Source: VAZQ01 sp035263865
GTDB lineage: Bacteria; Pseudomonadota; Alphaproteobacteria; Rhizobiales; Xanthobacteraceae
Reading direction: 5' to 3'
Length of the DNA: 64,000 bases
NCBI GenBank assembly: GCA_035263865.1
Contig: DATFQX010000291.1
Span: 23,958 to 87,957 of the forward strand
Under the pieces are notes generated by a model, which made no database searches, had not been told where the DNA came from, and saw only the letters and a list, made by a program, of their open reading frames with translations. The position numbers were made by a program, and so were the translations under genes. Shown piece by piece: positions 1 to 8,583 of this stretch (position 1 is the first letter of the stretch; each line of letters begins with the position of its first letter).

Positions 1-228
1 AGCCACCGCCTGCGTTCCTCGCATGTTGAAGGCGCGCTCGAGCGCACGGGCGATGGTGGCGAGCGTGAGGCCGGGCTTCAGGGGTGTAGAAAAGCCGATG
101 ACGCCGGCAAGCCGAACCACCGGCACGACGGGCACGCCGCGCAGTCGCTTTGGCAGGATCGGCCGCAGCGCCTCGCGCGCGCTTGCGAATAGCTGCTGCA
201 GATGCTCGGAACTGTTTTTCTCGGTCAT
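1..228 (-). CDS. S49 family peptidase (SppA-like), N-terminal fragment
   Basis: The reading frame starts at the ATG at 228 and runs off the left edge, so only the first 76 codons are present. Residues about 33-60 (VPVVRLAGVIGF, then TLATIARALERAF) match the segment of S49 peptidases before the INSPGG block, where the first beta strand of the ClpP-like fold begins. S49 enzymes are membrane-associated serine proteases that degrade signal peptides or act in envelope quality control. No signal peptide is visible in this part, which fits the short SohB/SppA36-like forms. The catalytic Ser and Lys lie outside the window, so activity cannot be judged. Confidence 0.75.
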   Translation of the reverse strand, partial: MTEKNSSEHLQQLFASAREALRPILPKRLRGVPVVPVVRLAGVIGFSTPLKPGLTLATIARALERAFNMRGTQAVA

Positions 229-353
229 ATGGTATTCGGCTCAGTTAACACATAGCCGCCCGCAGTTTTTCCGGCGCGGCGCGATGTCACGTCTAGGCCG
301 GCGGCGACTTCGGCTCAAGTTAGGTAGCGCGATAAGACGACGCGAGCGGCACA

Positions 354-1118
354 TCAGATTTCACTCAGCGCCAGCACTGCATCTCCGCGCAGCACTGATC
401 GGGCTTGGCTGGTAGGACATCCCGCTCCGTCATTAAGCACGAAGCCGGGGAGAAGCACGAGGGGCGCGCGGCTCCCCTTGGTGGCGCGAACCAAAACGCG
501 CACCGCCGGTTCTCGCTCAGTGGGATGCACCGGCATCACGGTTGCCGCGCCGAATGCGGGAGCAAGCGCCTGCAACACCTGGACGAGACCGTCGGCGCGC
601 CAGATCATGCTCACGGTCCCGCGCGGGCGCAGCAGCCGCGCTGCCGCCTTGATCCACGCGGGGAGCGTCTCGGCGGAGCCGGCATGGGCGAGGCGGCGCT
701 CACGGTCGGCAGAGGCTCTTTGCCGCGCCGGATCATTGAATGGCGGATTCATGAGCACGCGGGCCGCCGATTCGGGTCCGAGCCCGACGGCGGCGAATGC
801 AGCGGCCGGCGCCGCCACGTCAAGAACGACCGAGCTCACTCGTGCCGCGACCCCGTTCAGCTGCGCATTCTCGGCTGCAAGCGCGGCGAGAGCGGCATTG
901 ATTTCGACCAGCACCAGCTTGGTGCCGTCGACCCGCAGCGCGAGCGCCAGTCCCGCCGCGCCCACGCCCGCGCCGAGGTCGACCACGCGTTCTCCCGCCC
1001 GCGCTGGACAAGCGGCCGCCAGCAAAATTGCGTCGTGGCCGAAGCGGTGACCGTCTGTCGGCTGCTTGAGTCGCAGCTTGCCGCCGAGCGCGGCATCCTC
1101 GGTGACTTCAGCGGACAT
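354..1118 (-). CDS. tRNA1(Val) adenine-N6 methyltransferase-like protein (TrmN6/YfiC family)
   Basis: A 254-residue class I SAM-dependent methyltransferase. SAM-binding motif I is DLGAGVG at about 47-53 and the catalytic NPPF tetrapeptide is at 124-127. NPPF/Y marks N-methyltransferases acting on exocyclic amino groups of nucleic acids, and the pattern fits the YfiC/TrmN6 family that modifies A37 of tRNA1(Val). The start at 1118 overlaps the last 11 bases of the upstream DUF2007 gene, implying translational coupling; the upstream ATGs at 1148 and 1172 would overlap more. The frame upstream of 1118 has no family similarity. The substrate assignment is by family only. Confidence 0.75.
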   Translation of the reverse strand: MSAEVTEDAALGGKLRLKQPTDGHRFGHDAILLAAACPARAGERVVDLGAGVGAAGLALALRVDGTKLVLVEINAALAALAAENAQLNGVAARVSSVVLDVAAPAAAFAAVGLGPESAARVLMNPPFNDPARQRASADRERRLAHAGSAETLPAWIKAAARLLRPRGTVSMIWRADGLVQVLQALAPAFGAATVMPVHPTEREPAVRVLVRATKGSRAPLVLLPGFVLNDGAGCPTSQARSVLRGDAVLALSEI

Positions 1119-1377
1119 CCGGACGAAGCTCGTGTCCGAGACCGGCATCCTCCAACAATGCGCGCGCATCATCGACGCAACATTGGCTGACCAAGATGCG
1201 GCGCGGCAAGATGCCGATCGAGCCTTCGAGCACGCTCATGTTCTGATCGAGTATGACGTGCGGAATGTAAGCGGCATCGAGCAAGGCGCCCACCGCCGAA
1301 ACCAGCACGGCATCATTGGTGCGGACGAGCTCGCGCCACTCCAATTCGTCCTCGAACTTGGTCTCGGGCTTGCGCAA
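1108..1377 (-). CDS. DUF2007 domain-containing protein
   Basis: An 89-residue protein with the DUF2007 pattern: an N-terminal strand ending in ELVRTND, a helix (AVLVSAVGALLDAAYIPH) and a ferredoxin-like arrangement with LVSQCCVDDARALLE near the C-terminus. This family is described as a putative signal-transducing domain related to the PII fold; its biochemical role is unknown. It overlaps the start of the tRNA methyltransferase by 11 bases and is divergent from the octaprenyl diphosphate synthase gene. That arrangement is common in Hyphomicrobiales. Confidence 0.75.
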   Translation of the reverse strand: MRKPETKFEDELEWRELVRTNDAVLVSAVGALLDAAYIPHVILDQNMSVLEGSIGILPRRILVSQCCVDDARALLEDAGLGHELRPDVR

Positions 1378-1512
1378 CGGACCTCCTGCTCATCGCTGTC
1401 GCCCGAATTCGCTCGGTCGCGAAAATGTGCGTTTTGCCGCACTTGCTGCGGTACCATAGCGTTTCTATGCTCGCGCGTCCTTGTATTCGAGCCCCTTTCC
1501 GGAGCGCTTCTT

Positions 1513-2523
1513 TTGGCCGTCATCGTCCCATTTGAGAGCCGTTCATCTGCCACCATCGATCGCCTCAGTGAGTTGGTGGCGACGGACATGGGACAGGTCA
1601 ATACGACGATATTGTCGCGCACCGGATCGCAAGTGGCGATGATACCCGAGGTCGCCAATCATTTGATCTCGTCGGGTGGCAAGCGGCTGCGCCCGATCCT
1701 AACCCTCGCCATGGCACGGCTCGCCGGTTATGCCGGCGCCGGCCACGTCAAGCTCGCCGCCGCCGTCGAATTCATGCATACGGCGACGTTGCTGCACGAC
1801 GACGTGGTGGACGAAAGCGAGATGCGGCGAGGCAAGCTGGCCGCTCGCATGCTGTGGGGTAACGAGGCGAGCGTGTTGGTCGGCGATTTTTTGCTGGGCC
1901 AAGCCTTCAAGATGATGGTCGAAGTCGCCTCGCTCAGGGCGCTGGAAATCCTTTCTTCGGCTGCCGCCGTTATCGCCGAAGGGGAAGTGATGCAGCTCGG
2001 TGCCGCGAAGAATACAGCCACCACCGAAGACGACTATCTCGCCGTCATTCGCGCCAAGACGGCGGAACTCTTTGCCGCCGCCTGCGAGGTGGGGCCGGCG
2101 CTCGCTTCGCGCCCCAGAGACGAGCAAAGCGCCTGCCGCTCCTTCGGCATGAATCTCGGCATTGCCTTCCAGCTGGTCGACGATGCGCTCGACTACGGGG
2201 GAACCGCGGCCAAGCTCGGCAAGAACGTGGGCGACGATTTTCGCGAGGGCAAGATCACGCTGCCCGTGGTGCTCGCGTTCCGCCGCGGATCGGACAACGA
2301 ACGGACATTCTGGCGGCGCACGCTCGAAGAAGGCGAGGCAACCGACCCCGACCTCGAGCATGCGATCGGCTTGATGACGAAGCACCGCGCCCTCGAAGAC
2401 ACCGTCAAGCGTGCGCGCCATTACGGCGCGATTGCGACCGACGCCCTGGCTTTGTTTCCCGCCTCCCCGATGAAGGAGGCGCTCGAAGAAGCAGTCGAGT
2501 TCTGCATTTGCCGCTCGAATTAG
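1513..2523 (+). CDS. ispB: Octaprenyl (polyprenyl) diphosphate synthase
   Basis: A 336-residue trans-polyprenyl synthase that makes the ubiquinone side chain by adding isopentenyl units to an allylic diphosphate. It has GGKRLRP at 55-61, the first Asp-rich motif DDVVD at 96-100 and the second DDALD at 223-227. The reading frame is open back to 1066, but the start is placed at the TTG at 1513. A GGAG sits 8 bases upstream (1501-1504), and the resulting N-terminus MAVIVPFES matches the usual start of this family in Bradyrhizobium relatives. Chain length cannot be read directly; octaprenyl or decaprenyl are both possible. The gene is convergent with ispE. Confidence 0.9.
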   Translation: MAVIVPFESRSSATIDRLSELVATDMGQVNTTILSRTGSQVAMIPEVANHLISSGGKRLRPILTLAMARLAGYAGAGHVKLAAAVEFMHTATLLHDDVVDESEMRRGKLAARMLWGNEASVLVGDFLLGQAFKMMVEVASLRALEILSSAAAVIAEGEVMQLGAAKNTATTEDDYLAVIRAKTAELFAAACEVGPALASRPRDEQSACRSFGMNLGIAFQLVDDALDYGGTAAKLGKNVGDDFREGKITLPVVLAFRRGSDNERTFWRRTLEEGEATDPDLEHAIGLMTKHRALEDTVKRARHYGAIATDALALFPASPMKEALEEAVEFCICRSN

Positions 2524-2531
2524 CGCCCGCC

Positions 2532-3383
2532 TCATCCGCCGAACGTCGTCGCGCGCACCCACCAAGTCGGATAGCCAACGCGTAGCCTGCGCGCGGCTGC
2601 GCTCGCCGTGCGGGACGAGTCGAATAGAGCAAAACACGTCGCGCCCGAGCCGGACATGCGCGCGAGCCGGCAGCCGGACAGCTTGCGAAGCACGGCGAGA
2701 ACATTCGCGATTGCGGGCTCGAGCTCGATCGCCGGCTCCTCGAGGTCGTTGCGACCGCGGGCAATTTCGTCGAGCAGCTCGGCCCTCTGCCGGGGCCACA
2801 TCGCCGATTTGGCTTGCGTCACCGGCGCAGCCGAAAGCATTGCGAACACGTCCCTCGTCGCGACCGCTATGCCGGGATTGACGAGCACAGCGAATAGCCG
2901 CGGCAATTCGAGCGGATCGGAAAGGATATCGCCGATGCCGCGCATGAACCGCGGGCGCGGATCGAGGCATACCGGCACGTCGGCCCCGGTGGAACGCGCC
3001 GCCTGCGCCAGGCGAGGATCATCCGGCGCAAGACGGTTCGCCTGCGCGAGCAGCCGCAAAGCCGCTGCCGCATCCGTCGAGCCGCCCCCGAGCCCGGCCG
3101 CAACCGGCAGGCGCTTTGAGAGCGTAAAGCGTCCGAGCTTGAGAACTTCCACGCGCTCGGCGAGCGCACGGGCGGCCTTGAGCACGAGGTTGTCGGCGAC
3201 ATCGCCTGCGGCGGCTGCGGTCGGTCCAGCCACGCTGAGCGCCAAAGCATCGCCTGGCGTCAACGTCAAGGCATCCGCGACCTCGGCAAAAGCGACCAGG
3301 CTTTCGATCTCATGCAGGCCGTCCGCCCGGCGGCCGAGGACGCGCAGCGTCAGATTGACCTTGGCGGGCGCTTTCTCGCGCAC
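2532..3383 (-). CDS. ispE: 4-diphosphocytidyl-2-C-methyl-D-erythritol kinase
   Basis: A 283-residue GHMP-family kinase of the MEP isoprenoid pathway that phosphorylates the 2-hydroxyl of CDP-methylerythritol. Visible motifs are KAPAKVNLTLRVLGRR at the N-terminus (substrate binding), PVAAGLGGGSTDAAA at about 93-107 (GHMP phosphate-binding loop) and MSGSGATCFALF near the C-terminus. It begins 19 bases after the stop of the TPR protein gene, so the two are probably cotranscribed. Its end is 8 bases from the end of the convergent polyprenyl synthase, placing two isoprenoid genes tail to tail. Confidence 0.95.
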   Translation of the reverse strand: MREKAPAKVNLTLRVLGRRADGLHEIESLVAFAEVADALTLTPGDALALSVAGPTAAAAGDVADNLVLKAARALAERVEVLKLGRFTLSKRLPVAAGLGGGSTDAAAALRLLAQANRLAPDDPRLAQAARSTGADVPVCLDPRPRFMRGIGDILSDPLELPRLFAVLVNPGIAVATRDVFAMLSAAPVTQAKSAMWPRQRAELLDEIARGRNDLEEPAIELEPAIANVLAVLRKLSGCRLARMSGSGATCFALFDSSRTASAAARRLRVGYPTWWVRATTFGG

Positions 3384-3402
3384 GCGGCTCGCGCCACGTG
3401 GC

Positions 3403-5163
3403 TTAGCCGCCGCCAGGCTTCTTGTCTTCGGCCTGGGCGGCCGAGGATGTGTCGTCGGGAAGCCCGGATTTCAGCTTGGCTTGGATCTTATCGAGATCCT
3501 CCGGCTCGGGCTTGAGGTCGCGCGCGTGAGACCACTGGAAGCGCGCCTCGAGCACGCGTCCCACCCTCCAGTACGCATCGCCGAGATGATCGTTGATGGT
3601 GGGATCCTCGGGCTTGAGCTCAATGGCGCGCTCGAGTTGCTTGACCGCCTCCTCCATGTTGCCAAGCCGGTAGTAGGCCCAGCCCAGGGAGTCGACGATA
3701 TAGCCGTCGTCGGCGCGCTGCTCGACCGCACGCCTGATCATGCGCATGCCCTCGTCGAGATTGACGCCCTGGTCGATCCACGAATAGCCGAGATAATTGA
3801 GCACGTGCGGCTGGTCGGGAAAAAGCTCCAGCGCCTTCTTGAGATCCGCCTCGGCCTTAGCCCATTGTTTGGCGCGCTCGAAGCAGATCCCCCGGAAATA
3901 GTAGATCACCCAGTTCGACTTCTCGGGCTTCTTGATGGTATCGATGCCCTTGGAATAGACATCCGCGCATTCGGCGAACTGCTTGCGTCCACGCAGCACG
4001 TTGCCGAGCGCCATGATCGCCTCGAGATCGGTCGGGCTGGCGGCGATCAGCTTTTCGAGACTCGCTTTCGCATCGTCCGTTTTGTCGAGCGAATCCAGGT
4101 TGAGCGCGAGCTGGATCTGCGCGTTGCGGTGCAGCGGCGACGAGAGCGGCACCCGCTCATAGATCTTGTTGGCGAGCTCCGGCTTCTTCATCGCCTCGTA
4201 GAGGTCGCCGAGCGACAGCAGCGCCAGCGGATGCGACGGCGCGAGATAGAGCGAGAGCTGCAAGTAGATCAGGCCGAGATCCTCCCCGCCGCGCCGGCCG
4301 AGCGCGGCGCCGAGTCCATAGAGCACCTCGGCAGCCCCCGCCTGCGGCGTGTCGATCAGCAATGGGAGCTTCTTGCCGGCCTTGATCTCGTTCACCGCCT
4401 CGACGATGAGTGGATGACGGGGCAGCGCTTCCTCGAACGTGGCGAGAACTTTCAGGGCTTCGTCCGTATTCCCCTGTCGCGAGAGGAAGCTTGCATAAGC
4501 CTGGACCACGCGCAGCGCCGTGGGATCGAGCTTATAGGAGTGCTCGAAGTGCTTCGCCGCCTCCTTCTTTTGACCGGCAAGGTCAAGGATCAGCCCGGCA
4601 TGCAGCTCCTTGAAGATCGCGTACCAATCGGCGCCGGCGAGCTTATCGATGGAATCGGTCGCTTGCTTCGCATCGGCCGGATTTGCCATCGTCCAGGCCG
4701 ACAGCAGCGTCGCAGCAAGATCGGTGATCGGGCCACGGATCGATTGGGCAAGCTCTCGGCGCGCGACCGGATACTGCTTTTGCTTGATCGCCCGCACCCC
4801 TAGAACGAGTCGTGCGATGCGATCGTTCTTGTCGACCTGCAGAACGCGCTCGGCGAGCTTCACCCCTTCCTCAATTTCGCCGTTGGCAAGCACCGCCAGG
4901 AAAGCGCGGCCGAGCAACTCATTGTTGCGCGGATCGCTGCGCAGCGCGGCGCGGTAATAGGCCGCCGCCGCCGCAGCATCACGCTGGCCGCCGGCGTGCC
5001 GAGCGGCGAGATAGCTGCCTGCAGGGGAGGTGCGAGAGAAGCCCTCACGTGGCTGCTGCTGCGCCCGGGCAGAAAGCATCGCCGGCCAAGTGATAGCGAG
5101 TGCAGCCATGGCGGCCACCGCCGCACGCCGCAAAGGTGGCGAAAGGATCACGGTCGACTCCAT
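3403..5163 (-). CDS. TPR-repeat protein, exported or periplasmic
   Basis: A 586-residue protein with an N-terminal hydrophobic signal-like segment (about 10-32, ending in SARAQQQ) followed almost entirely by tetratricopeptide repeats, for example GYIVDSLGWAYYRLGNMEEA and LGDAYWRVGRVLEA. TPR arrays scaffold protein complexes; the partner is not evident. The start at 5163 is chosen because the signal segment begins directly there and upstream residues look noncoding. It precedes ispE by 19 bases on the same strand, an arrangement common in rhizobial genomes. The C-terminal tail is charged and low in complexity. Confidence 0.85.
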   Translation of the reverse strand: MESTVILSPPLRRAAVAAMAALAITWPAMLSARAQQQPREGFSRTSPAGSYLAARHAGGQRDAAAAAAYYRAALRSDPRNNELLGRAFLAVLANGEIEEGVKLAERVLQVDKNDRIARLVLGVRAIKQKQYPVARRELAQSIRGPITDLAATLLSAWTMANPADAKQATDSIDKLAGADWYAIFKELHAGLILDLAGQKKEAAKHFEHSYKLDPTALRVVQAYASFLSRQGNTDEALKVLATFEEALPRHPLIVEAVNEIKAGKKLPLLIDTPQAGAAEVLYGLGAALGRRGGEDLGLIYLQLSLYLAPSHPLALLSLGDLYEAMKKPELANKIYERVPLSSPLHRNAQIQLALNLDSLDKTDDAKASLEKLIAASPTDLEAIMALGNVLRGRKQFAECADVYSKGIDTIKKPEKSNWVIYYFRGICFERAKQWAKAEADLKKALELFPDQPHVLNYLGYSWIDQGVNLDEGMRMIRRAVEQRADDGYIVDSLGWAYYRLGNMEEAVKQLERAIELKPEDPTINDHLGDAYWRVGRVLEARFQWSHARDLKPEPEDLDKIQAKLKSGLPDDTSSAAQAEDKKPGGG

Positions 5164-5462
5164 TTGGCGGACGAACGCCCTCGGCGCGGCCGCATTGAGC
5201 AAAATGGACTGTTTGGGCCCGGCCCGCAATAACTGCCCTGATCTGGCATGTCCATCGCCTTTGAAGGCCGGGATAAGGGCAGCATCGTGACGCCTGGGTC
5301 GATCGGACAACAGCTTTCGGGGGATTCGGTTTAGGGTTCGCCGTACCGCCGCGCTTTTGCGGGGAAATTCCGGTTCGAACGACCTTAAGGAGATTGGGAT
5401 TCGGAACAGGAGCCAAATCGGCCGTGACAGACCGGCGTGAGGGATATGCGTGAAGAATCCAT
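5164..5462. other. Intergenic region upstream of the TPR-ispE operon
   Basis: This 299-base stretch lies between the stop of the ETF-QO gene and the start of the TPR gene, both on the minus strand. It should hold the promoter of the TPR-ispE operon. No convincing ORF with family features, no strong terminator hairpin and no EcfG-type site was seen. Confidence 0.5.
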
Positions 5463-7118
5463 TCACATATTCGGATAGTTTGGCCCGCCACCGCCCTCGG
5501 GAGGAACCCAGGTGATGTTCTGATTGGGATCCTTGATGTCGCATGTTTTGCAGTGAACGCAATTCTGCGCATTGATCACGAAACGGGGTGAATCGCTCTC
5601 CTGCACCCATTCGTACACCCCGGCGGGGCAGTAGCGGGCGGAAGGCCCGCGATAGCGGTCAAACTCGGATGCCTTCTGCAGCGCCAGGTCGCCGACTTTC
5701 AGATGCACCGGCTGGTCCTCTTCATGATTGGTGTTGGAGAGAAACACCGAGGACAGGCGATCAAAGGTGATCTTGCCATCGGGCTTGGGATAGGTGATGG
5801 GGGAGCACTGCGCCGCCGGCTTGAGGCTCGCCCAATCGGCCTTCCCATGGCCGAGCGTGCCGAACAGCGAGAAGCCCGCCGTATTGGTCCACATGTCGAA
5901 GCCGCCGAGGCCTATGCCTAACAACGTGCCGAAGCGCGACCAAAGCGGCTTGGCGTTGCGAACCTTCCAGAGATCGGCGCCGATCGCAGAGGATCGCCAG
6001 GCGGCGTCGTAGTCAGCGAGCTCATCGTTGGCGCGGCCTGCCTTGAGGGCCGCGGCAAGGTGCTCGGCCGCGAGCATTCCCGATAGCATCGCGTTGTGAC
6101 TGCCCTTGATCCGCGGCACATTCATGAAGCCGGCCGCGCAGCCCATGAGCGCGCCACCGGGAAACGCGAGCTTCGGGACCGACTGCCAGCCGCCCTCTGT
6201 CAATGCGCGCGCGCCGTAAGAGAGCCGCGTGCCACCCTCGAACGTTTCCCGTACGAGCGGATGAGTCTTAAAGCGTTGGAATTCCTCGTAAGGGGAAAGA
6301 TAGGGATTTTCGTAATTGAGATGAACCACGAAGCCGACCGACACGAGGCGGTCGTCGAAATGATAAAGGAACGAGCCACCCCCTGTGCGGTTGTCGAGCG
6401 GCCAGCCAAACGTGTGCTGTACCAACCCAGCACGATGTTTTTCCGGCGCGACTTGCCACAGCTCCTTCAGGCCGAGCCCAAATTTCTGCGGTTCGCGACC
6501 TTGGCGCAGGGCGAAGCGCTGCTCGAGTACCTTGGTGAGGCTGCCGCGGGCGCCCTCGGCAAACAGCGTGTATTTCGCACGGAGCTCAATGCCGCGGGTG
6601 AAGCTATCCTTGTGATGGCCGTTCTTGGCCACGCCCATGTCGCCGGTGGCGACGCCGGCCACTGCGCCGTTGCCATCGAACAGCACCTCGGCGGCGGCAA
6701 AGCCCGGATAGATTTCAACACCCAAAGCTTCCGCTTTGCTCGCAAGCCAACGGCAGACATTCCCGAGCGAGACGACGTAGTTGCCGTGGTTGTTCATCAG
6801 CGGCGGCAGCATGACATTGGGCAGACGCAGGGCCCGCGACGCGGACAGCCAATAGAAACGATCGTCGCTGACTTCGGTCTTGATCGGCGCCTCGTGGCCG
6901 CGCCAGTCCGGGATCAGCCCGTCGAGGGCAACGGGATCGATGACCGCCCCTGAGAGGATATGCGCCCCGACTTCGGAGCCTTTTTCGACCACAACCACCG
7001 TCACATCGGGCGAAAGCTGCTTGAGCCGGATCGCGGCGGCGAGCCCGGCCGGCCCGGCGCCAACAATCACCACATCGAACTCCATCGCTTCGCGGGCGGG
7101 CAGTTCCTCTGAGCTCAT
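5463..7118 (-). CDS. Electron transfer flavoprotein-ubiquinone oxidoreductase
   Basis: A 551-residue membrane-associated flavoprotein that passes electrons from ETF (fatty acid and amino acid oxidation) to ubiquinone. The FAD-binding Rossmann motif GAGPAG is at 20-25. The C-terminal ferredoxin-like part carries Cys497, Cys520, Cys523 and Cys526, the four expected ligands of its 4Fe-4S cluster (NCVHCKTCDIKDP). Length matches the family (about 550). The start at 7118 has a GGAGAG Shine-Dalgarno a few bases upstream; the 52 residues of open frame before it do not resemble the family. Confidence 0.95.
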   Translation of the reverse strand: MSSEELPAREAMEFDVVIVGAGPAGLAAAIRLKQLSPDVTVVVVEKGSEVGAHILSGAVIDPVALDGLIPDWRGHEAPIKTEVSDDRFYWLSASRALRLPNVMLPPLMNNHGNYVVSLGNVCRWLASKAEALGVEIYPGFAAAEVLFDGNGAVAGVATGDMGVAKNGHHKDSFTRGIELRAKYTLFAEGARGSLTKVLEQRFALRQGREPQKFGLGLKELWQVAPEKHRAGLVQHTFGWPLDNRTGGGSFLYHFDDRLVSVGFVVHLNYENPYLSPYEEFQRFKTHPLVRETFEGGTRLSYGARALTEGGWQSVPKLAFPGGALMGCAAGFMNVPRIKGSHNAMLSGMLAAEHLAAALKAGRANDELADYDAAWRSSAIGADLWKVRNAKPLWSRFGTLLGIGLGGFDMWTNTAGFSLFGTLGHGKADWASLKPAAQCSPITYPKPDGKITFDRLSSVFLSNTNHEEDQPVHLKVGDLALQKASEFDRYRGPSARYCPAGVYEWVQESDSPRFVINAQNCVHCKTCDIKDPNQNITWVPPEGGGGPNYPNM

Positions 7119-7266
7119 CGATCTCTCCAAGGCGAAACCGCGCGCGCTCGATGCGAGCAGGGCGCGACTGTAACAACGAACGGTCGCTGGTCCACCCCTT
7201 TTACTGCAGCCGCACCGGAGGCATTGTTGCTCCGTCGTCGACTTTGCCCGACGCAAGGAGCAGGGA

Positions 7267-8136
7267 TTGACCACGACCCGCCACCAAGCCGTTCGCGAGC
7301 TTCTCGCCTTCTATCAGGAGGCCGGCGTCGACGCGCTTCTCGAGGAGAACCCAACCGATCGATTCGCCGGCGATAATGCAACGGCAGCCCCGGCGGTGCG
7401 TGCCGAGGATGCCGCGCCAAGAGCCGAGGAGCGCGCTCACGCCCGCCCGTTTTCCACTCGAGAACGCGAAGTAAAGGGCCGCGTCGCGCCTCCCCCCTCG
7501 CCGGAGGTCGCCGTCATGGCGGCGCGCGAGGCGGCCAAAAGCGCCGCCACCCTCGAGGAGCTGCGCGCAATTCTCGAGGGCTTCGAAGGCTGCGGGTTGC
7601 GGACCACGGCGACCCAGCTTGTGTTCGCCGACGGCAATCCGAAAGCCCGCGTGATGTTCGTGGGCGAGGCGCCCGGACGCGATGAGGATATCGAAGGCCT
7701 GCCGTTCGTCGGCCGCTCGGGCAAACTGCTCGACCGCATGATGGCAGCAATCGGCCTTGACCGCAGTTCGGCCTATATCGCCAATATCGTGCCCTGGCGT
7801 CCGCCGGGCAATCGCACGCCGACGCCGCAGGAGTCGGCGATCTGTCTGCCGTTCACGCTGCGCCAGATCGAACTCGCCGATCCCGACATATTGGTCTGTC
7901 TCGGCAATCCGTCGACGCAGACGCTGCTCAACAGCAAGGACGGTATCATCAAGACCCGCGGGCGTTGGTTTCCGTTTCATAGCGGCACGCGTGAGATCCG
8001 CGCGATAGCGACGCTGCACCCCGCTTATCTGCTACGCCAGCCGTTGCAAAAGCGCCTTGCCTGGCGGGATTTTCTGGCGATCAAGAAAGTGCTGGCAGCG
8101 GATCGGTCCCCAACCAGCGACGGGAGCGCGGCATGA
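7267..8136 (+). CDS. Family 4 uracil-DNA glycosylase
   Basis: A 289-residue enzyme that removes uracil from DNA in base excision repair. Motif A is GEAPG at 133-137, followed by GLPFVGRSG, and the catalytic-region motif HPAYLLR is at 251-257. Cys109, Cys193 and Cys211 fit three of the four iron-sulfur ligands. The first ligand of the usual N-terminal CxxC is replaced, since position 106 is Phe. A poorly conserved Ala/Arg-rich stretch (about 33-90) precedes the catalytic domain. The TTG start at 7267 has AGGAG six bases upstream. The gene overlaps the RidA gene by four bases (ATGA). Confidence 0.88.
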   Translation: MTTTRHQAVRELLAFYQEAGVDALLEENPTDRFAGDNATAAPAVRAEDAAPRAEERAHARPFSTREREVKGRVAPPPSPEVAVMAAREAAKSAATLEELRAILEGFEGCGLRTTATQLVFADGNPKARVMFVGEAPGRDEDIEGLPFVGRSGKLLDRMMAAIGLDRSSAYIANIVPWRPPGNRTPTPQESAICLPFTLRQIELADPDILVCLGNPSTQTLLNSKDGIIKTRGRWFPFHSGTREIRAIATLHPAYLLRQPLQKRLAWRDFLAIKKVLAADRSPTSDGSAA

Positions 8137-8558
8137 CGAAGACCATCGAGCACGTGCACTGGCCCGATGCCCCGGACATGTGGATGCCTTATGCGCCCGC
8201 CATCAAGGTCAGGGGCGGTACGACCGTCTATCTCGCCGGCGTCACGGCGGCGCCGGTCTACCATCACCACCCCCACCGGCCCGAGGAGTTCGACGCAATG
8301 GCGCGCGACATGGAGGGCCAGGCCCGCGCCGCACTCGAGAACCTAAAGCGCGGGCTCGAGGCGGTGGGGGCGACCTTCGCGGACGTGGTCACTGCCGACC
8401 GGTTCGTCACCGACCTCTCGGACCAAGACGCGCTCAACCGGGTGTGGGGCGAATATTTCCGGGAGGCCAAGCCCGCTACGACCACGGTACAGGTGGTGCG
8501 GCTTGCGACGGATCCGCGCTGCCTGGTCGAGATCAACGCGGTGGCGGTGATCGATTAG
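8133..8558 (+). CDS. RidA/YjgF/YER057c family protein
   Basis: A 141-residue protein of the RidA superfamily, small trimeric enzymes that hydrolyse reactive enamine/imine intermediates from PLP-dependent dehydratases. Family features are VYLAGVTA near the N-terminus, the central helix ALENLKRGLEAVGATFADVV and the C-terminal RCLVEINAVAVI strand. A His-rich insertion (about 44-48) is unusual. The strict RidA catalytic Arg position appears to be held by Arg in DPRCLVEINA, but subgroup assignment is uncertain. Its ATG overlaps the UDG stop codon, so translation is probably coupled. Confidence 0.85.
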   Translation: MTKTIEHVHWPDAPDMWMPYAPAIKVRGGTTVYLAGVTAAPVYHHHPHRPEEFDAMARDMEGQARAALENLKRGLEAVGATFADVVTADRFVTDLSDQDALNRVWGEYFREAKPATTTVQVVRLATDPRCLVEINAVAVID

Positions 8559-8583
8559 ACGAGCCCGGCGAACACGCTTCGAA

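Noticed and set aside
2608..4803. 731-codon plus-strand open frame
   Set aside because: Antisense to ispE and the TPR gene; Arg/Ser-rich with no family features.
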